Part shown: piece after piece, positions 20,893 through 30,400 of the stretch
How positions within the stretch are numbered: position 1 is the first letter of the stretch
How the letters are laid out: every line of letters begins with the position of its first letter
Assembly (NCBI RefSeq): GCF_000741535.1
Contig: NZ_JGYQ01000016.1
Span: 62,001-126,000, forward strand
DNA: 64,000 nt
Reading direction: 5' to 3'
Origin: Bifidobacterium boum
Lineage (GTDB): Bacteria; Actinomycetota; Actinomycetes; Actinomycetales; Bifidobacteriaceae
The notes under the pieces: model-generated
Databases searched by the model: none
The model's input: only the letters and a program-made list of their open reading frames with translations
What the model was told of the DNA's origin: nothing
Translations under genes and position numbers: made by a program

Positions 20893-21008
20893 CGCTCCTC
20901 CTTATGGTCATCCGGTCGTTCCCAGGTGCGGTCCTGCGGAACGCGTCACGATGGTGCGTGGCTTGCGAGAACTTCGAGTCCGATAGCATGCGTGCCGTAC
21001 CTCTGCTG

Positions 21009-21060
21009 TTTTCGTTGTGATTTATCAAAGATTGCGATGATTTCCGTTGCGTAAACGTAA
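21009..21060. promoter_or_regulatory. Putative operator region between potA and the AsnC regulator
   Basis: Contains TTTTCGTTGTGATTT (21009-21023) and a palindrome TTGCGTAAACGTAA (21047-21060) in the 250-bp divergent gap. Both resemble sites upstream of the aminotransferase and gabD. Likely site for autoregulation and pot control, inferred from position and recurrence. Confidence 0.45.
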
Positions 21061-21106
21061 TATTGCGACTAAAAATGCGGTGTAACGCGAAATTTTCCCC
21101 ACGGTC

Positions 21107-21135
21107 TTGCATCGTGAACAATCACCTGCTGATAT
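21107..21135 (+). promoter_or_regulatory. Promoter of the AsnC-family gene
   Basis: TTGCAT (21107-21112) and TGATAT (21130-21135) are 17 bases apart. The predicted start point falls at about 21143, on the ATG itself, which suggests a leaderless mRNA; no ribosome site is visible before that ATG. Confidence 0.55.
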
Positions 21136-21142
21136 GGTCGGT

Positions 21143-21679
21143 ATGAGAGTGCAACATGATATTCACGAATCGTTCGCAGCCAATGGTTTCAGCGCGGTGG
21201 ACGCCAATACGGCTCCCCTGGAGTCACACAAGTCGTCGCTGCTTGACGACACCAACAAGGCGATTATCCGCGAACTGCAGAAAAGCGGACGCAAACCGTA
21301 CGGCGCCATCGGCAAGGTGGTCGGCCTGTCTGAGGCCGCGGTGCGCGGGCGCGTGCAACGGCTGGTCGAGGCGGGAATCATCCAGATTGTGGCTGTCACC
21401 GACCCCATACAGCTGGGGTATCGTCGGCAGGCGCTGATCGGCGTGAACACGACCGGTGATTTGGACGCGATCGCCGCCCGGCTGCGTGAAACCGACGGGA
21501 TCGACTATATTGTCGCCGCCGCGGGACGCTTTGATATGCTGCTCGAGGTGTTTACCGCCGATGACGACGAGCTGCTTGATTTGGTGATGCGCATCCGCAA
21601 GATTCCAGGCGTGGATCATACCGAGGTGTTTACCTATTTGCGGCTTATTGAGCAACGGTACGATTTCGGCGTGCGGTGA
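21143..21679 (+). CDS. Lrp/AsnC-family transcriptional regulator
   Basis: About 178 residues. After a ~35-residue N-terminal extension comes the winged-helix domain (LDDTNKAIIRELQKSGRKPY ... VGLSEAAVRGRVQRLVEAGI), then the RAM ligand-binding domain (VNTTGDLDAIAARLRETDGI ... FDMLLEVFTADDDELLDLV). Members sense amino acids and bind DNA as dimers or octamers. It is divergent from potABCD and upstream of gabD, so it is the obvious local regulator. Start set by the promoter spacing; in-frame ATG at 21134 is an alternative. Confidence 0.9.
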   Translation: MRVQHDIHESFAANGFSAVDANTAPLESHKSSLLDDTNKAIIRELQKSGRKPYGAIGKVVGLSEAAVRGRVQRLVEAGIIQIVAVTDPIQLGYRRQALIGVNTTGDLDAIAARLRETDGIDYIVAAAGRFDMLLEVFTADDDELLDLVMRIRKIPGVDHTEVFTYLRLIEQRYDFGVR

Positions 21680-22142
21680 GCCGCACGCCCGGCTGGCGGG
21701 CAACAGCGGGATGAACAAGGCAGGAATCGCAAGATATCGCCCCTTCTCAAAGTCCCCGCATCCAGCCCCGTCCACAACGTGCCCGATAGCGCCGCAACCC
21801 GCGCAACTTGGCAGTGTTGCCGGCGATTATGCGGGTTCATGACGTCGTCATTGCCCGGCAACCCCGAGTTGTTCACACATCCGGCAGACGCCGGGGCAGC
21901 CGTCATTGCGGCATCCAATATGATGTCCATCATATGAGACATATGACCATATCGTGGAACATCACCGATTGATTCCGCCCTGACCATGTCATCTGCGATC
22001 GGATACCAATCAGCGAAGCGGAATTACCGTGGCTTGTTGCGTTTGCCGATAGGCAATCGCCAACAACCAGAAACCCCGGCACAGCAGATGGCCGGCTGTC
22101 GTACGCGGCAACCGGCCATCGATCTTCCCGATACGCCCGCAA
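21680..22142. other. Convergent gap between AsnC gene and gabD
   Basis: 463 bases with no convincing gene. It holds a perfect 8-bp-arm palindrome, ATATGATG-TC-CATCATAT (21918-21935), followed by two CATATGA direct repeats, and a 9-bp GC stem (22087-22095 pairing with 22112-22120) that may end gabD transcription. An operator-like palindrome between convergent genes has no obvious target. Confidence 0.6.
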
Positions 22143-23486
22143 TCAGCGTGCGGCTTCGGTGACGAGCTTGTAGTTCGTGAACTCGCGGATGCCGAGCGGA
22201 CCCATCTCGCGGCCGAACCCGGAGTTCTTCACGCCGCCGAACGGCAGTTCCGCGGAATCGGCGCCGGATTCGTTGATATAGGTCATGCCGGATTCCAGAC
22301 GATCCGCGAAGCGCAAGCCCTGCTCGCTGTCGGTGGTGAACACGTAGGAGCCGAGACCGTACGGCGAATCGTTGGCGACCGCGATGGCTTCATCCTCGCT
22401 GGACACCCGGTAGAACTGGGCGACCGGCCCGAAGAACTCCGTGCGACGAGCAGCGGAACCCGCAGGGATATCGGTCAGGATGGTCGCCGGATAGTAGGCG
22501 CCATCATGCTCGGTGCCGCCCAGCACCGCCTTCGCCCCGTCATCAATCGCGGCCTGCACCTGGGCTGCAAGCCCGTCGGCGGCCGAAGCGGAGCACAGGG
22601 GCGCGAGCTTGCGTTCCTTGGACACCTTGATGAATCGCTTCAAGAATTCGTCGTACAGCGAATCGATGATGATGAACCGCTTGGCGCCGTTGCAGATCTG
22701 GCCGCTGTTCTCGTACCTGGCGTTCGCACCCGCCTCGACCGCGGCATCCAAATCGTCGGTACTCATAACGATGAACGCATCATTGCCGCCCAGTTCGCAC
22801 ACCACCTTCTTCAACGCGGCGCCGGCCTCTTGGGCGATCGCCTTGCCGGCACGCTCGGAACCGGTCAGGGATACGCCACGGACGCGCGGGTCGGCGATGA
22901 CCTTGGCGATCTGCTCGTTGGTGGCGTACACGTTGACGAACGCGCCCTTGGGGAAGCCCGCCTCGAGGAAGATCCGCTCCATCGCCGCCGACGACTTGGG
23001 GCATAGGGAGGCATGCTTGAGAATGATGGTGTTGCCCAGCATCAGATTCGGGCCGGCGAACCGGGCGACCTGATAATACGGGTAATTCCACGGCATGACG
23101 CCGACCAGCGGGCCGATCGGCAGGTGCCGGATGAACGCCGTGCCCGCCGCAGCGCGGTCAATCGGCTCGTCAGCGAGGAATTCGGCGGCATGATCGGCAT
23201 AGTATTCGAGGATTTCCGCCGAGAATTCCACTTCCACAAGCGCCTCATCCATGGTCTTGCCCATCTCATGGTTGATGATGGTGGCGAGTTCCTGCCGCTG
23301 GTCGCGATAGGAGGCCACCGCCTTGCGCATAAGCGTCGCGCGCTGTTCGATGGTCGTGGCCCTCCCCCACGTGCGGTAGGCTTCGTCGGCGGCGTCCACC
23401 GCCGCGGCGACCTGCTCGTCGGTGAAGGTTTCAAAACGTTCCTCAACCTGCCCGGTCGCCGGATTGGTCACTGCATATCTACTCAT
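22143..23486 (-). CDS. gabD: NAD(P)-dependent aldehyde dehydrogenase, succinate-semialdehyde type
   Basis: 447-residue ALDH-superfamily enzyme. Catalytic Cys265 in NSGQICNGAKRF, general base Glu231 in CELGGNDAF, Asn134 in MPWNYPYYQ, and the C-terminal LPFGGVKNSGFGRE. The N-terminal YAVTNPATGQVEERF and overall length resemble the Sad/GabD-type succinate-semialdehyde dehydrogenases. With the aminotransferase and importer nearby it would oxidise the aldehyde produced from GABA or a related amine to succinate. Single-gene transcript with its own motif-bearing upstream region. Confidence 0.85.
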   Translation of the reverse strand: MSRYAVTNPATGQVEERFETFTDEQVAAAVDAADEAYRTWGRATTIEQRATLMRKAVASYRDQRQELATIINHEMGKTMDEALVEVEFSAEILEYYADHAAEFLADEPIDRAAAGTAFIRHLPIGPLVGVMPWNYPYYQVARFAGPNLMLGNTIILKHASLCPKSSAAMERIFLEAGFPKGAFVNVYATNEQIAKVIADPRVRGVSLTGSERAGKAIAQEAGAALKKVVCELGGNDAFIVMSTDDLDAAVEAGANARYENSGQICNGAKRFIIIDSLYDEFLKRFIKVSKERKLAPLCSASAADGLAAQVQAAIDDGAKAVLGGTEHDGAYYPATILTDIPAGSAARRTEFFGPVAQFYRVSSEDEAIAVANDSPYGLGSYVFTTDSEQGLRFADRLESGMTYINESGADSAELPFGGVKNSGFGREMGPLGIREFTNYKLVTEAAR

Positions 23487-23811
23487 CGTGTCGCCTTTCG
23501 TTGTCGCAACTCACGCCATGCGCAGCCGATTGATGACATCCGTGCGATATACGTTGAATATCAACGGTTCAGCTGCGTTTTTCTTTACGTTTGGCGGCAT
23601 GGTATGCGATTTTCGTATCATCGGCGTTACCGCAACATTGCGAAATGCAATCAGCGGACTGAATGACACGATTCCGAGCATGATGTCATACCCGCGCTCC
23701 CGTAGCGCGTCTAGCAGAAGCGGTCAGGGTGTGGCGGGCGCAACGCTCCCACGCCCCGACCGCATGAAACCGTCCGAACCGGCAATGCGCCGGCTACGGC
23801 GGATTCATCGT
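23487..23811. promoter_or_regulatory. gabD upstream region with regulator-like sites and a dispersed repeat
   Basis: 325 bases between gabD and a glycosyltransferase gene. Contains TTTCGTTGTCGCAAC (23496-23510), palindromes CGTTGAATATCAACG (near 23561-23575) and ATTGCGAAATGCAAT (23637-23651), and a TGCGATTTTCGTA stretch near 23605. The first matches the motif upstream of the aminotransferase and pot genes. A 37-bp repeat at 23727-23763 recurs at 60167. No gene seen. Confidence 0.5.
23727..23763. repeat. Dispersed 37-bp repeat, copy A
   Basis: Matches 60167-60203 at 33 of 37 positions in the same orientation. The core GTGGCGGGCG and CGCTCCCAC can pair into a bulged hairpin. Copy A is intergenic; copy B lies inside the 3' end of an unrecognised gene. 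Confidence 0.7.
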
Positions 23812-25008
23812 TCACAACCTGCCATCGAAGTCGGCGATCGCTTCGCGTTCCATCGCGACGAACTTACGCACGCATGATGCAATCGAATACTCCTCACGCG
23901 TGTGCTCGGCATAGACGGCACCCCAACGGCTCAACTCATCAGGATGGTCGATCCACCAGTCGATACGTTGGGCGAGCATGGCCGAGTCTTGGGCTTCGAA
24001 CAGCGAATGGTCATTGAGCGCGAACTGTCCGGCGGCGCTCTGCGTGGACCGCGCAATCACCGGAACCAAGCCGGAAGCCATCCCTTCAAGCACGCTCAAC
24101 GATTCAATATCCACGATAGAGGGGTGAACCAGCAGATCGCATGAACGCAGCAGTTCCGGCATCTGTGCGTTGTCATGGAATCCGATCGACCAACGGCCCG
24201 GCAGCAACTTCCCTGCCATCCGCCGCAGCTCATGCTGCAACGGCCCGGTGCCGCAGATCACCAACTCGATATCCTCGGCATGCCGGCTCAACGCAACCGC
24301 CCGGATCAGCGTCACATGATCCTTCTCGCTGGCCAAACGGCCCGACGCGACAATCCTGAACGGCCTTGGCGACGGCGAGCCAGGTTCACGCTGCCGTTTG
24401 GGGGTGAATCTTGGCGAATAGCCGTTGGAAATCACATGCAGTCGCTGCCTGTAGCCATGCGCCCGCAACTGCGCGGCGATCATATGCGACGGCGTGTGGA
24501 TATGCCGGATATGCCGGTACAGCATGCGGTCGAACAGCCAGTAGATGAAGGCCGACGCCCCGGGGATATACCGCAGCGGCCCCGCCGAATACAGGACGTT
24601 CTCGGGTTGTAAATGGAATCCTGCCGTGGCGGGGATACCCATCTCGTGTGCGGTCTGCACCGCCACACGACCGTATTTGAACGGCAGGTAGACATGCACC
24701 ACATCAACACCTACAAACGCCTTGCGGAACACCGCCCGATCCGGCTGCGCGAACTGCATCTGCTGCTTCGCGGCGATCCAAGAGACCAGTGGGATATGAT
24801 GCACGCGAATCGGATACTCAGGCGAACCGATACCGACCAAACGAACCGTATGTCCTTGCCGGCGCAGCTCCCGCGCATACTGCAACGCCGAATTCGACGT
24901 GCCGTTGCCCTCGTTGCCCGCGGTGTCGACCACCAGCGCGATGGTCAGAGGGCGGTCGGCATCGCCATTGACGCCGGTCGCCCGCGTGAACTTACTACTT
25001 TGACTCAT
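23812..25008 (-). CDS. GT4-type glycosyltransferase, possibly glycolipid-forming
   Basis: GT-B fold, about 398 residues. N-lobe DTAGNEGNGTSNSALQYARE and VDVVHVYLPFKYG; C-lobe VASGRLASEKDHVTLIRAV and the donor-site loop SIVDIESLSVLEGMASG, where the first Glu of the usual E-x7-E motif is Asp. The layout is like diacylglycerol glucosyltransferases and other retaining GT4 enzymes, so a membrane glycolipid product is possible. The ATG at 25008 has no ribosome site but follows a TACGAT box by six bases, so a leaderless mRNA is possible. Acceptor unknown. Confidence 0.78.
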   Translation of the reverse strand: MSQSSKFTRATGVNGDADRPLTIALVVDTAGNEGNGTSNSALQYARELRRQGHTVRLVGIGSPEYPIRVHHIPLVSWIAAKQQMQFAQPDRAVFRKAFVGVDVVHVYLPFKYGRVAVQTAHEMGIPATAGFHLQPENVLYSAGPLRYIPGASAFIYWLFDRMLYRHIRHIHTPSHMIAAQLRAHGYRQRLHVISNGYSPRFTPKRQREPGSPSPRPFRIVASGRLASEKDHVTLIRAVALSRHAEDIELVICGTGPLQHELRRMAGKLLPGRWSIGFHDNAQMPELLRSCDLLVHPSIVDIESLSVLEGMASGLVPVIARSTQSAAGQFALNDHSLFEAQDSAMLAQRIDWWIDHPDELSRWGAVYAEHTREEYSIASCVRKFVAMEREAIADFDGRL

Positions 25009-25056
25009 ACCGATATCGTAAGCCAACAGCCGGCGAAATCCGGTAGGGCACGCCTG

Positions 25057-26394
25057 CTAACGCACCGTGATGTCGAGCGCGTCAGCGACCCGACCCGCTT
25101 TGGCGCGGGCGTCGTCGGCATTGTTTCCGATGGCGAGCGCCACGGCCATACGGCGATGTCCGTGGACTTCCGGCTTGTTGAAGATTCGCAGGTTGGTGTC
25201 GGCTTCGGCAAGCGCTTGCGGCACGTTTGAGAAGACCGCACGTCCGTCGCCTTCGACGACGATGGCGTGGCTCGCGCCGACCTGTCCGCTGCCGATGGCC
25301 AGATCGACATGGCTTTCACTGACCGGAATACCGAGAATGGCACGCGCGTGCAGGGCGAATTCGCTCAGACGCTGGGAAATCATGGTCACCATGCCGGTGT
25401 CGTGTGGGCGCGGGGAGACCTCGTTGAACAGCACCGAGCCGTCGGTGAGGACGAACAGTTCGACACCGAACACGCCCCAGCCGCGTTCACCGTGTGCATG
25501 GGCTTCGGCGACCAAGCCTTCAACGCAACGGCGCGCTAGATCTTTCGCAATCTGCAAGGTGTCCGGGTTGACGGCAGCCGGTTGCCAGGATTCGCGGTAG
25601 TCGCCGCTTTCCTGACGCTGCCCGATCGGCGTGCAGGTGACGACACCCGCGGACGAGCTGACGGTCAGTACGGTCAGCTCATAATCAAGTGGTGCGAGCG
25701 CTTCGACGATGACGCGGGAAATACCGCCTTCACCCGCCGCACGGCGGCCGACCTGCGCTTCATGCCAAGCGGCGTCGATGGCATCGCGCGTGCGTACGAC
25801 GGATTGACCGTGTCCGGAAGAGCTCATAATCGGCTTGACCACACACGGGTAGCCGACCGCTTCGGCCCCTGCACGCAGTTCCTCAAGCGACCCTGCGAAG
25901 CGGTAGGGTGTGGTCGGCAGGCCGAGCTGCTCGTGGGCGATGACACGCAGACGTTCACGGTCCATGCAGATCGCTGCGATACCGGCGCTTGGCACGACTT
26001 GCACGCCTTGCGCGGCAATGGCGTCAAGTTCCGATGTGGCGATCGCCTCGACTTCGGGGACAACGATGTCCGGCTGGATTTCAGCGAATAGGGCGTCCAG
26101 TTGGGTGGGGTCCGCCATGTCGAGCACACGGTATTCGTGGGCGACTTGTTGGGCGGGGGCGCCTTCGTAGCTGTCGGCGGCGCACACCCACGCGCCCAAG
26201 CGCATGAGTTCGATGGCGATTTCGCGGCCGAGCTCACCGGAGCCGAGCAGCAGGACTTTGGTGCGTGCGGCTGTGGCGGACCGGTCGAGCGGGGTGCCGA
26301 GCCGCGGGTTGGCTTGCGTGGCGGGAGCGGATTGTGATGCACTGGATGGGCTGACGTTGACTGTGGCTTCGGCGTTATCACTCATACCCGTCAT
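25057..26394 (-). CDS. purT: Formate-dependent phosphoribosylglycinamide formyltransferase
   Basis: Converts GAR, formate and ATP to FGAR, the folate-independent third step of purine synthesis. ATP-grasp enzyme: KVLLLGSGELGREIAIELMR near the N-terminus, VVPEVEAIATSELD, PIMSSSGHGQS (P-loop-like) and FGVELFVL...NEVSPRPHDTGMVT. About 445 residues, with a ~30-residue variable N-terminus. ATGs at 26394 and 26385 are both possible; no strong ribosome site. Divergent from purC. No purN is visible in the window. Confidence 0.94.
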   Translation of the reverse strand: MTGMSDNAEATVNVSPSSASQSAPATQANPRLGTPLDRSATAARTKVLLLGSGELGREIAIELMRLGAWVCAADSYEGAPAQQVAHEYRVLDMADPTQLDALFAEIQPDIVVPEVEAIATSELDAIAAQGVQVVPSAGIAAICMDRERLRVIAHEQLGLPTTPYRFAGSLEELRAGAEAVGYPCVVKPIMSSSGHGQSVVRTRDAIDAAWHEAQVGRRAAGEGGISRVIVEALAPLDYELTVLTVSSSAGVVTCTPIGQRQESGDYRESWQPAAVNPDTLQIAKDLARRCVEGLVAEAHAHGERGWGVFGVELFVLTDGSVLFNEVSPRPHDTGMVTMISQRLSEFALHARAILGIPVSESHVDLAIGSGQVGASHAIVVEGDGRAVFSNVPQALAEADTNLRIFNKPEVHGHRRMAVALAIGNNADDARAKAGRVADALDITVR

Positions 26395-26495
26395 CTTGCC
26401 ATCGGGGGTTGTCAGAAGCTTCGCTGGCGGCGTTGCATCACATGGAGTCGAACCCGTTCGGCGCCGTGCTGTTGCAAGACGCACGCCGTGCCGCC

Positions 26496-26520
26496 TGATG
26501 TAGCCGGCGCTTGGTATCCT
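26496..26520 (+). promoter_or_regulatory. Promoter-proximal element of purC shared with purF
   Basis: GATGTAGCCGGCGCTTGGTA ends in a TATCCT box about 50 bases before purC. A near-copy, GATGTAGCCGGCGGTTGATA, lies about 70 bases before purF (35482-35501). It may be a purine operator or a shared promoter core; inferred from recurrence. Confidence 0.45.
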
Positions 26521-26570
26521 GTGCTCCGTAACACCCCCAATCCATCTCGTGCTTACGAGGAAGGCGAGTC

Positions 26571-27323
26571 ATGCAGAAACTGGAAAAGCTCTATGAGGGC
26601 AAGGCCAAAAAAATGTATGCGACCGACGATCCCGACGTCCTGTGGGTCGAATACATGAACCAGGCGACGGCCGGCAACGGCGCGAAGAAGGCGCAGATCG
26701 CCGGCAAGGGTAGCCTGAACAACCGCATCACCTCCGTGATTTTCGAACTGCTCAAGGCTCGCGGTATCGACAGCCACTTCATCAAGCGTCTGTCTGACAC
26801 CGAACAGCTGGTGCGCAAGATGACCATGTACCCGTTGGAAATCATCATGCGCAACACCGCCGCCGGCTCCTTCGCCAAACGGTATGGCGTCAAGGAAGGC
26901 ACGCCGCTGAAGAAGCCGATCCTCGAATTCTGCTTGAAGTCCGATGATCTGGGCGACCCGTTCATCAACGATGACGGCATCGTCGCACTCGGGCTCGCTT
27001 CTGAGGAGGAGCTCGCGGAAATCTCCCGTCAGGCGCGTGCCGTCAACGAGGCGCTCAAGGACATCTTCTCCAAGATCGACGTGCAGCTCGTCGATTTCAA
27101 GATCGAGGAAGGCAAGACCTCCGACGGCACGATTCTGCTGGCCGACGAGATTACGCCCGACACCTGCCGTCTGTGGGATCTGAAGGATCATAGCGGCAAA
27201 ATCGAGCATCTTGACAAGGATCTGTTCCGCCGCGATCTGGGCAACATCATCCCCGCTTATGAGGAGATTTACAGCCGTTTGACGCAGCTGGCCGAAGCTG
27301 AAGGCGTCAAGGACGCCCAGTGA
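26571..27323 (+). CDS. purC: SAICAR synthetase
   Basis: Joins aspartate to CAIR to give SAICAR. 250 residues, the compact bacterial form: [21 protein letters not shown]-terminus, [23 protein letters not shown] and [12 protein letters not shown] (both family signatures). GAGGAAGGCG ribosome site. First gene of purC-purL, separated from purL by a terminator-like hairpin. Confidence 0.98.
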   Translation: MQKLEKLYEGKAKKMYATDDPDVLWVEYMNQATAGNGAKKAQIAGKGSLNNRITSVIFELLKARGIDSHFIKRLSDTEQLVRKMTMYPLEIIMRNTAAGSFAKRYGVKEGTPLKKPILEFCLKSDDLGDPFINDDGIVALGLASEEELAEISRQARAVNEALKDIFSKIDVQLVDFKIEEGKTSDGTILLADEITPDTCRLWDLKDHSGKIEHLDKDLFRRDLGNIIPAYEEIYSRLTQLAEAEGVKDAQ

Positions 27324-27328
27324 GTCCG

Positions 27329-27364
27329 GGCCCGCACCGGTTTTCCGATGCGGGCCGTTTTGTT
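27329..27364 (+). terminator. Intrinsic terminator or attenuator between purC and purL
   Basis: GGCCCGCA (27329-27336) pairs with TGCGGGCC (27349-27356), followed by GTTTTGTTTCG, starting six bases after the purC stop. It would lower purL expression from the purC promoter or provide attenuation; a separate purL promoter is not obvious. Confidence 0.75.
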
Positions 27365-27446
27365 TCGTACAAGCCGCGTCAGGCCAACACGCCCGCGGCA
27401 ACCAGAACCACCAGACAACCGATATACCAACAACAGAAGGAATACC

Positions 27447-30400
27447 GTGGTTTTTCGCGTTTATGTCGAGAAGAAGCAGGGCTTTGACGTCGAGGCCAGA
27501 CAACTGGAGAACGAACTGAAAACGATCCTTGGCATCACGGGGTTGACCGGTCTGCGTATCGTCAACCGGTACGATGTCGAAGACATCAGCCAGAACCTGT
27601 TCGATCAGGCCATCACAACCGTGTTCAGCGAACCGCAGGTGGACAACGCCAGCGTGGATATGCCTGATTTCGGCGGTAGTACCGTGTTCGCTGTCGAATT
27701 CCTGCCCGGACAGTTCGACCAGCGCGCCGATTCGGCGAGTGAATGCATCCAGCTGATCAGCCAGGGCGAACGCCCGATTGTACGCAGCGCCAAAATCTAC
27801 GCGCTTGAAGGCGACTTGGACAATCAGGCCGTCGAGCAGATCAAACAATATGTGATTAACCCGGTCGAAGCCCGCGAAGCCTCCCTGGAACCGAAGAACA
27901 CACTCAAAGTGCAGGTCGCCAAGCCGGCGAAGGTCGAAGTCATCGCCGGGTTCGACGAGCTGGACGACGAAGGCCTCCAGCGGTTCATCGACGAGCGCGG
28001 TCTCGCGATGGATCTGGCGGATGCGAAAGTATGCCAGGAGTATTTCCACGGTGAACACCGCGAACCGACCATCACCGAGATTAAGGTGATCGACACCTAC
28101 TGGTCCGACCACTGCCGTCACACCACCTTCGGCACGCAGCTTGACGAAGTCGATATCGATGACGCCGTGGTCAAGGCCGCGTTCGACAAGTATCTGGCCA
28201 TGCGCCATGAGCTCGGGCGCGACGGCAAGCCGGTATGCCTCATGGATATGGGCACGATCGGCGCCAAGTGGCTTAAGAAGAACGGCATTCTCAAGAACCT
28301 GGACGAATCCGAGGAAATCAACGCCTGCACCGTCAAAGTGAAGGTCGATGTGGACGGCGAAGACCAGGACTGGCTGTTCCTGTTCAAGAACGAAACCCAC
28401 AACCATCCGACCGAAATCGAACCGTTCGGCGGCGCAGCCACCTGCATCGGCGGATGCATCCGCGACCCGCTGTCGGGCCGCTCCTACGTGTATCAGGCGA
28501 TGCGCGTGACCGGCGCCGGCGACCCGCGCGTCCCCGTGTCCGAAACGCTCAAGGGCAAGCTCCCCCAGCGCAAGATCGTCACCACCGCAGCAGCCGGATA
28601 CTCCTCGTACGGCAATCAGATCGGTCTGGCGACCGGTCAGGTCGATGAAATCTACCATCCGGGCTATGTGGCCAAGCGCATGGAAGTCGGCGCCGTCGTA
28701 GGCGCGACCCCTGCCGACCATGTCCGCCGTGAAACCCCGACCCCCGGTGACAAGATCATCCTGCTGGGCGGGCGTACCGGCCGTGATGGCATCGGCGGCG
28801 CGACCGGCGCTTCGAAAGCGCATGACGAGGAAAGCCTCGAAAAGGACGGCGCTGAAGTCCAGAAGGGCAACGCTCCGGTCGAACGCAAGCTCCAGCGTCT
28901 GTTCCGCCGCAAGGACGCCTGCCGTCTGATCAAGCGTTGCAACGATTTCGGCGCTGGCGGCGTGTCCGTGGCGACCGGCGAGATTGCTGACGGCCTGACC
29001 ATCAACCTTGATCTGGTACCCAAGAAGTACGAGGGCCTCGACGGCACGGAACTGGCGATCTCCGAATCCCAGGAACGCATGGCCGTCGATGTGGCAGCCG
29101 ATGACGTGGACGAGTTCCTCGGCTACGCGCGTGAAGAGAACCTCGAAGCCACCGTCATCGCGACGGTCACCGAGGAGAAGGTCATGCGCATGACCTGGCA
29201 GGGCGACACGATTGTGAATCTGAGCCGTGCCTTCCTCGCTTCCAATGGTGCGCCCAAGCATCAGACCGTCCATGTCGAACAAGGCGGCTCGTACACTACC
29301 CCGTGGCGTGACGGCTCGTTCAAGGACCGGATGCATGCGCTGGTCACCGATATCAACGTGGCGTCCAACAAGGGCCTGTCCGAACGCTTCGACTCCACCA
29401 TCGGCGCCGCCACCGTACTCATGCCGTTCGGCGGCAAGCGCCAGCTGACCCCAAGCATGGCCATGGTCGCCAAGCTGCCCGTGTTCGGCGAAACCACCAC
29501 CGCCTCCGCGATGGCATGGGGCTTCAACCCGTACATCATGGAGAAGAACCAGTTCACCGGCGCCTACCTGTCCGTGGTCGAGTCCCTTGCCAAGCTCGTG
29601 TCCGCCGGCTTCCGCCACGAGGACGCCTACCTGAGCTTCCAAGAATATTTCGGCAAACTGCGCGACGTACCGGAACGCTGGGGCAAGCCGGCGGCGGCGG
29701 TGTTGGGCGCGTTGATGGCGCAGGTCGACCTTGGTGTCGGCGCCATCGGCGGCAAGGATTCGATGAGTGGTAGCTTCGAAGATCTCGACGTGCCGCCGAC
29801 ACTCATCTCCTTCGCCGTGGCAGTCGGCAACATGCATCGCGCCACCTCCCCCGAATTCAAGAAAACCGGACATCGTATTGTGCGCATCGCCCCGCGGTAT
29901 GCGGCAGACGGCCTGACCCCTGACAAGGATGGCCTGCTCGAGGCGATGGACGTGGTCGAATCGCTCACCGAATTCCATGATGCACTCGCCGTGTCCACCC
30001 CGGGTTATGGCGCCAGCGCCGAAGCCCTGTTCAAGATGACGCTCGGCAACCGTATCGGCGTCAAGCTCGCCGACACCATCGCCGTGGACGACCTGTTCAC
30101 CCCGGCCTATGGTTCGTTCCTCGTCGAGCTTGACGACAATGCGAAACTTCCCGCGGTCTCCAACCGTGTCGAAATCGGCGTGATCGGCGAGACCACCGAC
30201 GCCTATGAATTCGTCGCCGGCGGCGAGCGCCTCGACCTCGACCAAGTGCAGGAAGACTGGGAATCCGCGATGGAAGGCGTCTTCCCGTACCGCTCCAAAG
30301 GCGAAGAACGCGGCAGCGTCACCGAAACCGAGGAATTCCACGCCCCGAAGAAGACCGTGTACACGGGTTCCCCTGTCGCCAAGCCGCATGTGGTGATTCC

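Noticed and set aside
20900-21100. Riboswitch upstream of potA
   Set aside because: No conserved aptamer pattern recognised; the palindromes fit protein binding better.
26553-30389. Very long minus-strand open frame opposite purC and purL
   Set aside because: It is the complement of purL codons in a GC-rich genome; family matches are all on the plus strand.
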